Shown: positions 35,534 through 45,700 of the stretch, one piece after another | Position numbering within the stretch: the stretch's first letter is position 1 | How the letters are laid out: the number at the start of each line of letters is the position of its first letter | Origin: Thermoanaerobaculia bacterium | Lineage (GTDB): Bacteria > Acidobacteriota > Thermoanaerobaculia > UBA5066 | Length of the DNA stretch: 53,466 bases | Reading direction: 5' to 3' | Assembly (NCBI GenBank): GCA_022071945.1 | Contig: JAJVIN010000055.1 | Span: 1-53,466 of the forward strand | The notes under the pieces: model-generated | The model's database searches: none | Seen by the model: the letters and a program-made list of their open reading frames with translations, nothing else | Told to the model about the DNA's origin: nothing | Program-made: the position numbers and the translations under genes

Positions 35534-36832
35534 TCAGGAGATCGTGGAGAGTTGTGTGAGGCCGCTTTCGCCCGGAGCCGAGGCGCTGGCGAGGGCATCG
35601 GCTCGGCTGGGTGCCGCCCCCTGAACTCGGCACAGAGCTTGTTGGAGATCGTGGTCGCCGGTGATCAGGCCTCCGGCGAGCATGAAGCTCCACCCTGCCT
35701 GCCGGTCCAGGCGCTTGAAACTCAGGTTGTAGACCTGCTGTCCCTCTCGAGGCGGCACGCGGCTGGCGGCGAGAATGAGGGCGGGTGCGCCGTTCGCCTC
35801 GAGAACCGCATCCCCTTGCCGCAAGTCCGCCGCCCTCCTGATGCCTTCGGCACAGAGCACGGGATGGCCGCTCGTGAGCAATACGGCGGCGTCGTCCGTT
35901 TGGAGCCTGATCAGGGGTTGGGATTCGGGGCCCCTGACGACCATGGCGATCTCGTTCGCTCTTCCCGTCACAGGGTCCATGACGAACTCGCCGGGTGTCA
36001 GGTCCTCGATGGGCACATCACGTCCGTCGTGAAGCCGGATGGGTGTCCGCCCGTCGAGGCAGCCCGCGTAGACTTTATCCTCCAGCTTGTACGTCCGATT
36101 CCCCGCGGTGACAATGATCTCGGACCTGAAATCGGTCGTGCCTCCCCAGCTCCTGTTGTCGTAGGTAGGGGTGAAATCAACCTCCTGCTCCTCGGGTTGC
36201 GTTTCGTCCATCTTCACGTTGACGTTGGGAACGATGGAGAAGAACCCCATGCGGCACCGGAACGTGATGGGCGGCAAGGTCGCCGCGTACATCCAGCGCC
36301 CGTCCGGGATTCTCGAAATCCGGCCTGGCGGGCAGACGAAGCTCTGCGTCACGCACGGAATGGGCTTCCCGTCCACGGTGATCTCGAGGCGCACATCGCG
36401 GAGGCTCGCCCCCGGTCCGATCGGGCGGAAGGTGGGGGGCTCTGAGCACTCCTGCTCGCGCCGGGACGCCTGGACCTTCAGCCAGCCCGAGATCTGCTCC
36501 TGAAGGCCGTGCAGTCCCGTCCGCGTCCCGCGCTCGAGCGCCGGCCTGTTGAGCAACGCGGCCTTTTCAACCTCCCCGATGGCATCGAGGGACAGTTTCA
36601 GCCTGGCGGGGTCGGACAGGCCGGGAAACCCGGTCAGCGCCGACGAAAGGGCCGCCTCGAGCAGCGGGGCGTGCAGCACGCCGTTCGGGTGCCTGAGGGA
36701 GTCGTCCACGCGGGCCAAGAGTTGAGTCTCGAGAGGGTCGGCGCCTGGAGCAGCCTGGTTGCGGGGACGCTGCCGGATGAGGGCCTTCAGCGCGAGCCCC
36801 ACTCCGGCCAGGTTCGTCATCGAGGAAGTCAT
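35534..36832 (-). CDS. Hint-domain protein with unknown N-terminal region
   Basis: 432 aa. The C-terminal part is a Hint (hedgehog/intein) domain. Block A is CLDGRTPIRLHDGRDVPIED, with the nucleophile Cys258. A block-B-like LLTSGHPVLC carries His323. The closing block is VYNLSF ... MLAGGLITGDHD. The usual terminal His-Asn is His394-Asp395, so full splicing is unlikely, but N-S shift and cleavage before Cys258 remain possible. Residues 1-257 contain a helical start, several cysteines (C129, C160, C167, C193) and beta strands; no known domain and no signal peptide. Only about 37 residues follow the Hint core, so there is no C-terminal toxin as in classical polymorphic toxins. GGAGG precedes the ATG at 36832. 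Its own sigma-54 promoter and palindrome pair lie upstream. Confidence 0.8.
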   Translation of the reverse strand: MTSSMTNLAGVGLALKALIRQRPRNQAAPGADPLETQLLARVDDSLRHPNGVLHAPLLEAALSSALTGFPGLSDPARLKLSLDAIGEVEKAALLNRPALERGTRTGLHGLQEQISGWLKVQASRREQECSEPPTFRPIGPGASLRDVRLEITVDGKPIPCVTQSFVCPPGRISRIPDGRWMYAATLPPITFRCRMGFFSIVPNVNVKMDETQPEEQEVDFTPTYDNRSWGGTTDFRSEIIVTAGNRTYKLEDKVYAGCLDGRTPIRLHDGRDVPIEDLTPGEFVMDPVTGRANEIAMVVRGPESQPLIRLQTDDAAVLLTSGHPVLCAEGIRRAADLRQGDAVLEANGAPALILAASRVPPREGQQVYNLSFKRLDRQAGWSFMLAGGLITGDHDLQQALCRVQGAAPSRADALASASAPGESGLTQLSTIS

Positions 36833-36882
36833 CGCGTCCTCCGTTCTTCGCGGCCTTTCCGTGGATCGAGTGAAAGCAGACA

Positions 36883-36899
36883 AGCAAGTCCGTTGCCGC
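36883..36899 (-). promoter_or_regulatory. Sigma-54 promoter of the Hint-domain gene
   Basis: Minus strand GCGGCAACGGACTTGCTTG: GG (plus 36896-36897), ten bases, GC (36884-36885), with an intact TTGCTT. Predicted start near 36872, 40 bases before the ATG at 36832. Confidence 0.6.
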
Positions 36900-36987
36900 G
36901 GGTTGCCCACCGGAACCGGGAGTTCGCGGCATGAGACGAGATCGGCAGCGCGGGGACCCGGACGGCGCTCGCCGGTTCGCGGCCCTC

Positions 36988-37036
36988 CTCTCGAAACAGA
37001 GAGATTCCGAGGGGTAAAACTCTCGGAAACGAGAGT
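36988..37036. promoter_or_regulatory. Paired palindromic enhancer site (UAS-d)
   Basis: CTCTCGAAACAGAGAG (36988-37003) and ACTCTCGGAAACGAGAGT (37019-37036) have centres 32 bp apart and lie 91 bp upstream of the -24 element of the Hint gene. They fall between that gene and the stop codon of the 1858-aa protein. Confidence 0.7.
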
Positions 37037-37060
37037 CTGGGCGAATCAGCGTACGGACTC

Positions 37061-40000
37061 TCACGGAGCCGATTCCGCCGTCGATGCGCACTGGATCCCC
37101 GATCCCGTGGTGGCCGCGCAAATGACGCCGCCGTCCGAGGACAGAGAGAGGCCTTGGGCCTCGAAGACTCCGCCTGCCTCGGTCCAGGTCTCGCCGCCAT
37201 CGACCGAGCGGACGATTCCACCGCCACCGCCGCCACCCTTCAAGAACGGCGCGGCGTAGACGATCCCGGGTCCCGTGATCAATGCGCGAGGAAACGACCC
37301 GAGCTTCGTCGCGCTCCACGTCTGGCCGCCGTCGAGAGTCTTCATCGTACCGCTGGAGTAGAGGATGTCCTCGTTCGCGGGGTCGGACGCGATGGAGGGG
37401 TAGACGGCGCTCCGGTCGTAGGGCCACGTGGTGCGCGTCCACGCCGCCCCAGCATCCGTCGACACGAAGATGGCCCTGTCCGAGCTGGAAGCCAGACCCA
37501 GAAGGAGCTTTCCATCCTTGCGGTCTGCAACCAGTTGAGGCCGGGTTCCTCCCGGGATCGGGAGCACAGTTGGGGAGGCCCAGCTGCTTCCGCCATCCTG
37601 GCTCCGGTGGAAGTACGTGTCCGAAACGACGAAGAGGGAGGGGGATGCGCCGCCTCCAAAGGCAATCGAGTAGAAGCCACCCTCTCCGCCGGATGCGGGC
37701 TCTGGCGGAGTGACGTCGATCCATGATGTGCCCGCGTCGCCACTGCGGAATACCCGTCCGCGAAAGCCCGATCTCTCGAGGGTCGCCAGAACGTTGGCGG
37801 ATTGTCGCGGGTCGATGGCCAGGGCGGTGACGGTGTACTCGGAGGGGAGCTGCGATCCGATTCCGGTCCACGTCGTTCCTCCGTCGAGGGATTTGTGAAT
37901 TCTTCCATCGGTTGTCGACAGGGCCGGGTCGGGGATGCCGTAGACGGTCTGGGAATTCGACGGATCGATCGCGACCCTCGTCATCGCGCGGGCATTCAAG
38001 CCCGAGTTGGCCGCCGTCCACGCTGCGCCGCCGTTGGTGGACTTCAGAATTCCATCCTGGGTCGCGAAATACAGCATCTGAGACGAGCCCGACGCGGCGG
38101 CAAGCCCGGTCCCGGCCCTTGCCGAAGGGGTTGTGATGACCGTCCAGCTCGTGCCGCGGTCCGTGCTCTTGCAGAGAGATGTTCCGGCCGCGGCAAAGAG
38201 TGTGCCGTCCTGAAGGACGGTCATCGGTCCGCGCCCCGCGCTGCAAGCGGCGAGAGCCGTCCACGTCGCCCCGCCGTCACCGCTCCTGAACAGAGTATCG
38301 GAACAGTCGCGGGCGTAGACGCCGCTGGCATCCGAGGGATCGGCGGCCACCTGGCGCGCACAAGGGACCGTCCCCTGGCCCACCACGCTCCAGGACCCTG
38401 CGCTGTCCGGTGATCGGGCCAGACCCGAATTGCTGGCCAAGTAAACTGTGCCGGGTGCCAGCGGATGAACCGAGAGTGAATTCACGCCCCAGCCGCTGAT
38501 CCCGGTGTTACGCAGTGTCCAGGTGGCTCCGCCATCCGCTGTCTTGTAGACGCCGCGGAACTGTCCGGCGAAGAGAATGTTCGCGGACCTCGGGTCGAAT
38601 GCCAGGGAGGTGATCGTCCCGTTGAGGAGCCCCGCCGAGGCGGCCCGCTGTGTCCAGTTCGCCCCGCCGTCCGTGCTGATGAAGACCCCCCCGAGCCACG
38701 TCCCGGCGGCCAGTGTCGAGGGAGACGACTGGGACTGTTGAAAGATGGTGGCATGGGTGCCGAATGCGGACGGACCGAGGAACGTCCAGTTCGAGCCGGC
38801 GTCCGTACTCTCGTAGATGCCGCCTGCCGTCGCGGCGTAGAGGGAGTCGGCTCCGGCGGCGGGCTCGCTCGGCCGGTTGGAAGACCGGCTGTCGCGGGAG
38901 ATGTGGTTGATGGCGCCGCCTTGCGGCCCACCGGAACGCCAGTTCAGCTTACCCTGGCTGGGGTTCTCGCCGCGCTTCTCAGGGGAAAACGTGTAGGCGA
39001 GCGTCGAACTCCCTCTCCGGGCACTGCCGATGAGTCTCTGCTTGTTGGCGACCTCGTAGCTCTCTTCCATCGTGAAGGAATCGTGAATGGGACGGAAATT
39101 CTGGGACCAGATCTCGGCCGCGAGCTTCTTCGTGGTCTTGCCGTCGATTGTGGCGCCCGCGTCGAAGTACGTTTCATAGAGGCCGCCCGAGATGTCCAGG
39201 CTGCCCTCGGGGTTCTTGTAAAGGAAGGAGTAATAGAAGAGCAGGAACGTGGACTCCTTTGGGTAGGCCGCCCCGGCGACGTTCACTTTGTAGGTCAGAT
39301 TGTCCGATGTCGCCGCCTTGATGGAGTTGCCAGGGAAGGCGCTCGGAAGAGGTTTCTGGAACGGGAGGTCCTTGGTTACGGCGTGCCTGGGCTCAGGGTC
39401 CTCCCAGCGCTGAATCTCCTGCGGCGGATCGCCTCCGTAGAGCACGAAGGAAATCCCGCTGATGGAAAACGCGGCGACACGTCCCACGCGTAGCGGCAGC
39501 GTGTAGGTGGGAACCCGGAATCCCCGGACTGGGTTCTCGTACGCCTCCTGAACCGTGATCGGGAACAGGAAGTGGCGCTCCTTGGGTTGGAGATGAAGCG
39601 AGACGGCACCAGAAGCGGGCAGTTTCGATTTCCCGTCGATCTGTCCCTTGATGTAGTAGTGGTTCCCGTCGTCGGTTCCTTGAGAGTCACCGTCGAAGTC
39701 GGCGATTTCCTTGCGGTAGATCCTCATGTCGTTCCGAGGCGCCTTCAGGTCGCAGTCACCGACTGCCTTCTTCTCGGATGAGGACTTGATGCCTCCATTC
39801 TTGGCGAGCCAGTTCCGGATTGCCTGGCGAATCGCGGCCGTCTGTTGACGCGCGACTTTCCTAGCCGCGGCGATCCACTTGTCCCGGGTTTTCGCCGGCA
39901 ACTCGGAGGCGAACTTCTTCAAGAGGCGCTTCGTGAACTGGTCCGAGATGAAATCGCCCAGCGCGTCCGACGTGACCATGCTCTCGAAGTAGGCCTCGAT

Positions 40001-42637
40001 GACCATCTTCTGGGTCTTTCCGGGCGGAATCCTGTCCGGGTTGGCGATGAAGTTGCGCAGCCACACGGGCAACGCGGGGCAAAAGGCCTTCGCCGTGGTC
40101 AGTGCCTTCACATAGCCGTTGAGGAGGGTAGCGAGTGAGTGGTTGAGGAACTCGACGATCTGGTCATCCTTGACTTGCAGGATCCTCGCGAGTTGTGTGA
40201 TCAGCGAAAGGGCCCAGTCGTCCGGCGCCACTGCCTGTAGAAGCAGGCAGGCTTCCATGCTCGGGAGCGAGACGGCAATGCAAGATCCCGTGAGGTGCTG
40301 GTCTCCGCCTCGCCTGGGCCTGACCCGCGCCGCGGAGGCCAGGATGTTTCGCCAGACGGCAACGAAGTTTCCGAGATCCTCGCGGGTGAGGGTCACGGTC
40401 TCTGGAGCCGGGACTTCGTCCGAGGGGAGATCGACGGGAAAGGTCGTGGAGGGCGCCGCCGAGAGTTCGCCGGCCGCTTTTCTCAGGAGTGCCGTGTAAG
40501 CACGGAAGGTGTCGAGGAACTCGGTGAAGCCGTTCTGGAGTTCCGGTACTTGCTGGGCTTTTTGCAGCGCGGACTCCAGCGGGTTGAGAGAGTCATCGAT
40601 GAGTTTTCGGAACTCGCCCACGGGATCGCCCGCGAATGAAAGCGGTGTGATCGTGAAGGAGACGGCGTTGGAAGTGATCCCCTCTGGGTCCAAGCTCAAC
40701 TCGCAACTCCCGAGCCGGTAACCCTGGGGCGACGAGCCGTCGAACAGGAGTGGCACGACGAATTGCACGGAAGCGCCCCCGGTCGGATAGGCGTCGGTGC
40801 GGTAGGTGGCGCCATCGGGAAACGTCAAGAGAAGGCTGGTGATGTCCGAGGGCGCCGGTTGATTCGACACCTGAATGGTCACGAGTTGACCAGGACTTCC
40901 CGAGAGAGAGGGCGAAGACGTCACGGAGGGTTTCCCCACGGCCACGGTGAGGGACTTGGAGGAACTCCCGCAAGCACTGACGGCCGTGAGGGTCAGGGTG
41001 CGCGTGGCGGAGACCCGCACCGGGGTCTCGCCTGAAACCGGGAGCGAGGGGGATGCTCCATCAAGTGTCACCGTATCTGAGTCGAATGTGACCCATGAAA
41101 CGGTGGTCTCGCCTTCGAATTCAAGCGCAAGCGGGGTCGCCACGAGAGAGTAGATCTCGGGGAGCGCGCAAGTTGAACCCCGGAAGTCATCGGCGACGCC
41201 GATCACCGGGTCACCAGTGGCGTTGTCGATGATGCTGGCGTAGAGATCCGCGGTCCCTTCCGCCGGGACGATCTCGAGGACGGAGTCGTCAGGGACCTGA
41301 AGACCTGGGAAGAGCGCGTCCAGGCCTGGCTGTGTCCATCCGTGGGACGGAAGGGAAACGGAATCGTTGGTGCCCAGGGTCTGGCCGGTTCTCGACTTCA
41401 GTGTCAGTCGAAGCGTGACGCCGCTCTTTCCAGCCAGGATTCCGATGTTGCTCCGGTAGCCCGGTACTTCGCGGGTGTTGCTCAGGCCGGGGAGGACGCC
41501 CTTCGATTGAGGTGTCAGGAACGCGGTCTCCGCGTGCCCCGCCTGGAAGGCGCCGTAGGTACCCGGGGTGCCATCCCGGCTCACGTTCGACGTCCGGGCC
41601 ATGACGGACATCGGAGCGGCCGAGGTGAACAGGAGCGAGCCCGTCGTGCCTTCGGGGGCAGAGAACAGGGCTCCGAGAACGTCCTCGATCTCCCGGACTT
41701 CTCCAGCGTTGAGCGCAACGTTCACCGGCGCGGCGAGCGCGGGGGCGGAGAGAGGGGTCACCTGAAGCTGGGCAGGCTTCGAATCGGGATTGAAGATCCG
41801 GACGTCCGTCCGGAAGAACGTCCCCTCCTTGCCCGGGGCGCGCGCGACTCCGTTGATGGTGACGGATGTCTCGGCTTGCGGAATCGGAAACGCGGGGACG
41901 GCGATTCCGTCACCGGTCACGTTGTCGACGACGGCGGCATAGGCCGCGGCTTTGCCCGCGGTGACCCGGAACTCGGCGCGGCCGACGGGCAGTCCGCCCG
42001 GCACGATCGCGCTCACGGAAGTCTGAAACAGAAGCGGTCCCCCAGTGACGGTCGTCCGGCCCGCTTCCTTCCCGCCGGCATCGAAGAGCACGACATCCAC
42101 CGCCGACTCTGGCAAGGCGAGAAAGACGGCGGCGTTGGTGCGAAACGCCCTGGAGCTGTCCGGGGACTCCGAAATCCAGGGAGCGTGGCCCGTCTCGCCT
42201 GGCCGCAGAAGGTCGTCGTGACGCAAGGGGGTCAATGCGGTCCCGAACGTCCCCCTGGGATCGGCGTCGTTGTATGTCCTGGCCGTGATCGCGATGGACT
42301 GCTCGATCGTGATCTTGAGCGTCCCGATGCCGGTGAAGTCCCAGAGGGATTTCAGGACGTTGGTGGAAACGAATGTCTCTCCCGCCGCGATGGGCCTCGA
42401 AACCGGTGGCGGGGCCTCGCCACCGGACGGGATCAGCTCGAACACTGCCAGGGCGGACACGGCGTCGCGGTTGAGGATCTTGACGTCCGACGAGAAGTGC
42501 GTGTCGTTGCGGCCGTTTGCGTTCGCCACGCCGGGGACGTACCAGACGGCGGCCTCGGCGGGGGCCGCCAGGAGCGCCGCCACGACGGCGGCGAGGATGA
42601 AACTGCAGTTCTTCCGCTCTTCTCGCATCTTGCTCAT
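37061..42637 (-). CDS. Giant secreted protein with Asp-box (BNR/sortilin-like) propeller
   Basis: 1858 aa. A signal peptide (FILAAVVAALLAAPAEAAVWY) is followed by about 480 residues of modules related to the shared C-terminal module of the NHL proteins, here at the N terminus (NDTHFSSDVKILNRDAVSAL; RTDVRIFNPDS). An Ig-like section with SACGSSSKSLTVAVG lies at about 500-670, then a helical region (about 680-960), and unrecognised beta domains. From about 1290 to the end there are at least twelve Asp-boxes (STDAGSNW, STDGGANW, TADGGATW, SGDGGATW, STDRGTSW, SLDGGTTW, SVDGGETW and similar), which form large propellers as in sortilin-like and exo-sialidase-like proteins. Catalytic residues for glycosidase activity are not evident. 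It lies 54 bases after the third NHL gene. Probably surface-exposed adhesion or binding. Confidence 0.85.
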   Translation of the reverse strand: MSKMREERKNCSFILAAVVAALLAAPAEAAVWYVPGVANANGRNDTHFSSDVKILNRDAVSALAVFELIPSGGEAPPPVSRPIAAGETFVSTNVLKSLWDFTGIGTLKITIEQSIAITARTYNDADPRGTFGTALTPLRHDDLLRPGETGHAPWISESPDSSRAFRTNAAVFLALPESAVDVVLFDAGGKEAGRTTVTGGPLLFQTSVSAIVPGGLPVGRAEFRVTAGKAAAYAAVVDNVTGDGIAVPAFPIPQAETSVTINGVARAPGKEGTFFRTDVRIFNPDSKPAQLQVTPLSAPALAAPVNVALNAGEVREIEDVLGALFSAPEGTTGSLLFTSAAPMSVMARTSNVSRDGTPGTYGAFQAGHAETAFLTPQSKGVLPGLSNTREVPGYRSNIGILAGKSGVTLRLTLKSRTGQTLGTNDSVSLPSHGWTQPGLDALFPGLQVPDDSVLEIVPAEGTADLYASIIDNATGDPVIGVADDFRGSTCALPEIYSLVATPLALEFEGETTVSWVTFDSDTVTLDGASPSLPVSGETPVRVSATRTLTLTAVSACGSSSKSLTVAVGKPSVTSSPSLSGSPGQLVTIQVSNQPAPSDITSLLLTFPDGATYRTDAYPTGGASVQFVVPLLFDGSSPQGYRLGSCELSLDPEGITSNAVSFTITPLSFAGDPVGEFRKLIDDSLNPLESALQKAQQVPELQNGFTEFLDTFRAYTALLRKAAGELSAAPSTTFPVDLPSDEVPAPETVTLTREDLGNFVAVWRNILASAARVRPRRGGDQHLTGSCIAVSLPSMEACLLLQAVAPDDWALSLITQLARILQVKDDQIVEFLNHSLATLLNGYVKALTTAKAFCPALPVWLRNFIANPDRIPPGKTQKMVIEAYFESMVTSDALGDFISDQFTKRLLKKFASELPAKTRDKWIAAARKVARQQTAAIRQAIRNWLAKNGGIKSSSEKKAVGDCDLKAPRNDMRIYRKEIADFDGDSQGTDDGNHYYIKGQIDGKSKLPASGAVSLHLQPKERHFLFPITVQEAYENPVRGFRVPTYTLPLRVGRVAAFSISGISFVLYGGDPPQEIQRWEDPEPRHAVTKDLPFQKPLPSAFPGNSIKAATSDNLTYKVNVAGAAYPKESTFLLFYYSFLYKNPEGSLDISGGLYETYFDAGATIDGKTTKKLAAEIWSQNFRPIHDSFTMEESYEVANKQRLIGSARRGSSTLAYTFSPEKRGENPSQGKLNWRSGGPQGGAINHISRDSRSSNRPSEPAAGADSLYAATAGGIYESTDAGSNWTFLGPSAFGTHATIFQQSQSSPSTLAAGTWLGGVFISTDGGANWTQRAASAGLLNGTITSLAFDPRSANILFAGQFRGVYKTADGGATWTLRNTGISGWGVNSLSVHPLAPGTVYLASNSGLARSPDSAGSWSVVGQGTVPCARQVAADPSDASGVYARDCSDTLFRSGDGGATWTALAACSAGRGPMTVLQDGTLFAAAGTSLCKSTDRGTSWTVITTPSARAGTGLAAASGSSQMLYFATQDGILKSTNGGAAWTAANSGLNARAMTRVAIDPSNSQTVYGIPDPALSTTDGRIHKSLDGGTTWTGIGSQLPSEYTVTALAIDPRQSANVLATLERSGFRGRVFRSGDAGTSWIDVTPPEPASGGEGGFYSIAFGGGASPSLFVVSDTYFHRSQDGGSSWASPTVLPIPGGTRPQLVADRKDGKLLLGLASSSDRAIFVSTDAGAAWTRTTWPYDRSAVYPSIASDPANEDILYSSGTMKTLDGGQTWSATKLGSFPRALITGPGIVYAAPFLKGGGGGGGIVRSVDGGETWTEAGGVFEAQGLSLSSDGGVICAATTGSGIQCASTAESAP

Positions 42638-42666
42638 TCCGTATTTCAGGCTGTTACCTAACGTCA

Positions 42667-42705
42667 GTCGTCATTGGACGACCGGCCGTCGTCATTGGAC
42701 GACCG
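42667..42705. repeat. Tandem copy of an 18-bp palindromic unit at a stop codon
   Basis: GTCGTCATTGGACGACCG occurs at 42667-42684 and again at 42688-42705. Each contains GTCGTC-ATTG-GACGAC. The second copy encodes the last residues and stop of the third NHL protein, so one unit was duplicated just past the gene end. Confidence 0.75.
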
Positions 42706-45700
42706 ACATCGCGATGTAGCTCCCGTCGTTCGTTCCAGGTTGGACGTTGCCATCGTTGACGACTCCGTACGCGGCGAAGCGGCCGCTCCCCGATGTTCTG
42801 GTGATGCGGGCGTAGCCGTTGGGTTCTCCGGTGGGGCCGAGGATGCCGTTGATTTGCGTCCAGCGGCCTGCCTCGAGGGTCACGTCTCCCTCGCGGACCA
42901 CGGCGCCCGAGCCCCCGCTTCTCAGCTCCCAGTGGAGCGAGACTGGCCCGGTACTCGAGGCGTTGATGAGAGCGAGGTTTGCGCGGTTGGTGTCATTCTG
43001 GACGAGACCGAAGACGAGGGCTTCCTCCTCCGCCGTCTCGTCCGCCGTCAGAGCGGGGTAGAACAGCCCGTACTGAACGGCACCACTCGCGGGGGAGCCC
43101 GTGCGGGCCGCCGCGAACCCTCCGGTGATGGATCCAGCGGCGTTCTTGAATGAGATCCGGAGCGGGCCCGCGAACGAGCCGCCGGCGGCTCCGATCGCGG
43201 CCCCGCGTGTCCGAAGGTAAGCAGTTGCTCCGGGGATGATCTTCTGCTCGCCCGCGGCCAGGGTATCCGTGACGGTGGGGGACGCGTTCGGGGCGGCGTC
43301 GAGGGATTCCTGGTAGGTCATGGAGACGGTGACGCCCTCCGTTCCCGGATTCACGAGAATCAGTTCGCTCTGGTACGACGGCGTCTCGACGATGACCGGC
43401 AGCAAGAGTTCCCCGGCGGCTCTGTCCGTCTTGATTCCCTCGACGTAGGAGCCGTCGTTCGTCGCGTTGTTGTTGAAGACGGCGTAGGCCGTGAACGGGC
43501 CGGTCCCCGAGATTCGTTCGATGAGGGCGAACCCATTCGTCAGGCTGGCGAGATTCAGCACGAACGCGATCTGTTTCCATTCCCCTGGCTCGAGGGTGAC
43601 CGTCGTGACTTCCGTGAACCCGTTCGGGGACGAGGGTCTTCCGGCGGCCGGCATTCCGTTCGCCAGGGAAACCCGCAGGGTGATGGGATCGCCGGATGAG
43701 GCCATGTTCACCATCGCGAGATTCGTCCGGTCTTCACCGTTCTGGCGAAGGCCATAGAGAAGGAGACCCGAGCCGGACGCCTCCGAGACCGTCAGCCCGG
43801 GGTAGGCGAGCCCGGCGCGGCCAGGACCCGTGGGAGCGGTCGTGCGGGCGCTGGCGAACGCGGCCTCCAGGGATGACAGGCCCGAAAACGTCACCCTGAG
43901 GGCTCCGCCCTGGGGCTGCTCCGGCGGGATCTCGAGTCCCTTCTGCCTGAGGTAGGCGATCGCGTCCGGGATGACTAGTTGCCCGCCCGCCGGCAGTGTT
44001 TCCTCGACGGAACCCGTACCCGCTCCCAGGGATGCGCGGTAGGCGAGCGTCACGCTCGCGGGAATCGCCCCGCGGTTGGCAAGGACGAGTTCGGAGGCGT
44101 AGCGGGCCTCCCCACGGCCCGCGGCGTCGAGAACGATCGGGATGGTTCGGGTCAGGGTGAGGGGATTCCCTCCCGCGAAAAAGCCCACGAGGCTCACCCC
44201 GATTCCGCTGGCGTTGCTGGCTTTGAGGGTGATCTGGTAGGGGCCCGGGACGTCTGGCGTGAATGTGGCGCGCCGGGCATTCGGGTTATCGATCTGGGCG
44301 GCGGAGCCGGGCGGACGCTGTGTGACGCGCCAGTTCCATGCGGTGGCCCCTTCACCCTTGCAGTCGAGCTGGCGCGCGATTCCGATGGGTCCGCTCCGCT
44401 GGTCGATCGTTGCGGTGTCCGGGATCGAGGGTGTCAGGAGCGAGATGGCGTGAGTGCTCCACTGGGCGATGTAGCCGCGTCCTTGTGAGTCGACCGCCAG
44501 ACCCTGGGATGTCGTGATCCTGGCAAACGAGCCGGTCCCTTCCCGGGAGCCGATGAGCCCCAGCTTGCCGGCGAGGGTCGTGACGGTTCCGCTCGGGGTC
44601 ACCCGGCGGACGAGGTTGTTGAAAACCTCGCTGACCATGATGTTGCCATCTGGTTCGACGCCGATCCCGAAGACGCCCGAGAACCGGGCCGCCGAACCTT
44701 CGCCGTCAGCCCAGCCGTGCGTACCTGGCCCGCCGGCCACGGTCCTCACGACGCCGGCGGGGCTCACCGAGCGCACGGTTGTCGAGTCCGTCACCCAGAG
44801 CGTTCCCTGTCGATCCAGGGCGATTCCCACCGGGTTATCGAAGCGGGCGGCCGCGCCCGTGCCGTCCACGGAGCCCTGCAGCCCCGCCGAACCGGCCAAG
44901 GTCGTGACGGCCCCAGCCGGGGTGATCTTGCGGATCGTCTTGTTGTCGGCCTCTGTCACGTACACGTTGCCCGCGCCGTCGACCGCGAGGTTGGAGGGCC
45001 CCAGGCGGGCGTTTCCTCCCGTTCCGTCGGCGTGTCCGGGCTGTCCGGACCGGCCGGCCAGCGTGCTCAGGACGCCCGCCGGAGTCAGTTTCTTGACGGT
45101 GCTGTCGCCCCAGTCGGCGATGTAGACGTTTCCGGCGGCATCGGCCGCGACCCCGGTCGGGTGAGCGAGCTTGCTGGCGTTGCCCGGTTCTCCCGAGAAG
45201 CCGCACGAGCCAGCCATGCCCGCGATGGTCGTGCTCACGGCCTGTGGCGAGATGCTGCGGATCGTGCAGTTGTACGAATCGACGGCGAGCAGGTTGCCTT
45301 GAGTGTCGAAGTTGACTTGTTGGGGATGCCACATCTTGATGGCGAGGCCTGTTCCATCCGTGCTTCCGGCGGTATTCGGACCCGCAATAGTGGTGACGGT
45401 GCCTGTCTGGGTAACGCGCCGCAGCAGCCCATTGGCCGCGTCTGGCACGAGAAAGGCCCCTGCTCCATCGGGGGCGATGTGGGAAGGAAAGTCGAAGCGA
45501 GCGGCCGAGCCGGTCCCATCCTGGGTGCCCGGCCCGCCAGGGGCCCCCGCGATCGTGCTGACCGAGCCATCCGGAGCGATCCTCCGGATGGCGTTGCATG
45601 TCATGTCCGCGACGAGAATGTTGCCACTCGAGTCGGTGACGCCGTTTCGGGGACTCATGAAGCGAGCCGTCGCGGCGGGTCCGTCCACGCAGCCGCTCTC

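Noticed and set aside
41342-42661. A 439-codon plus-strand frame opposite the 1858-aa protein
   Set aside because: Arg/Gly-rich antisense frame without motifs; the minus strand carries the signal peptide and modules.
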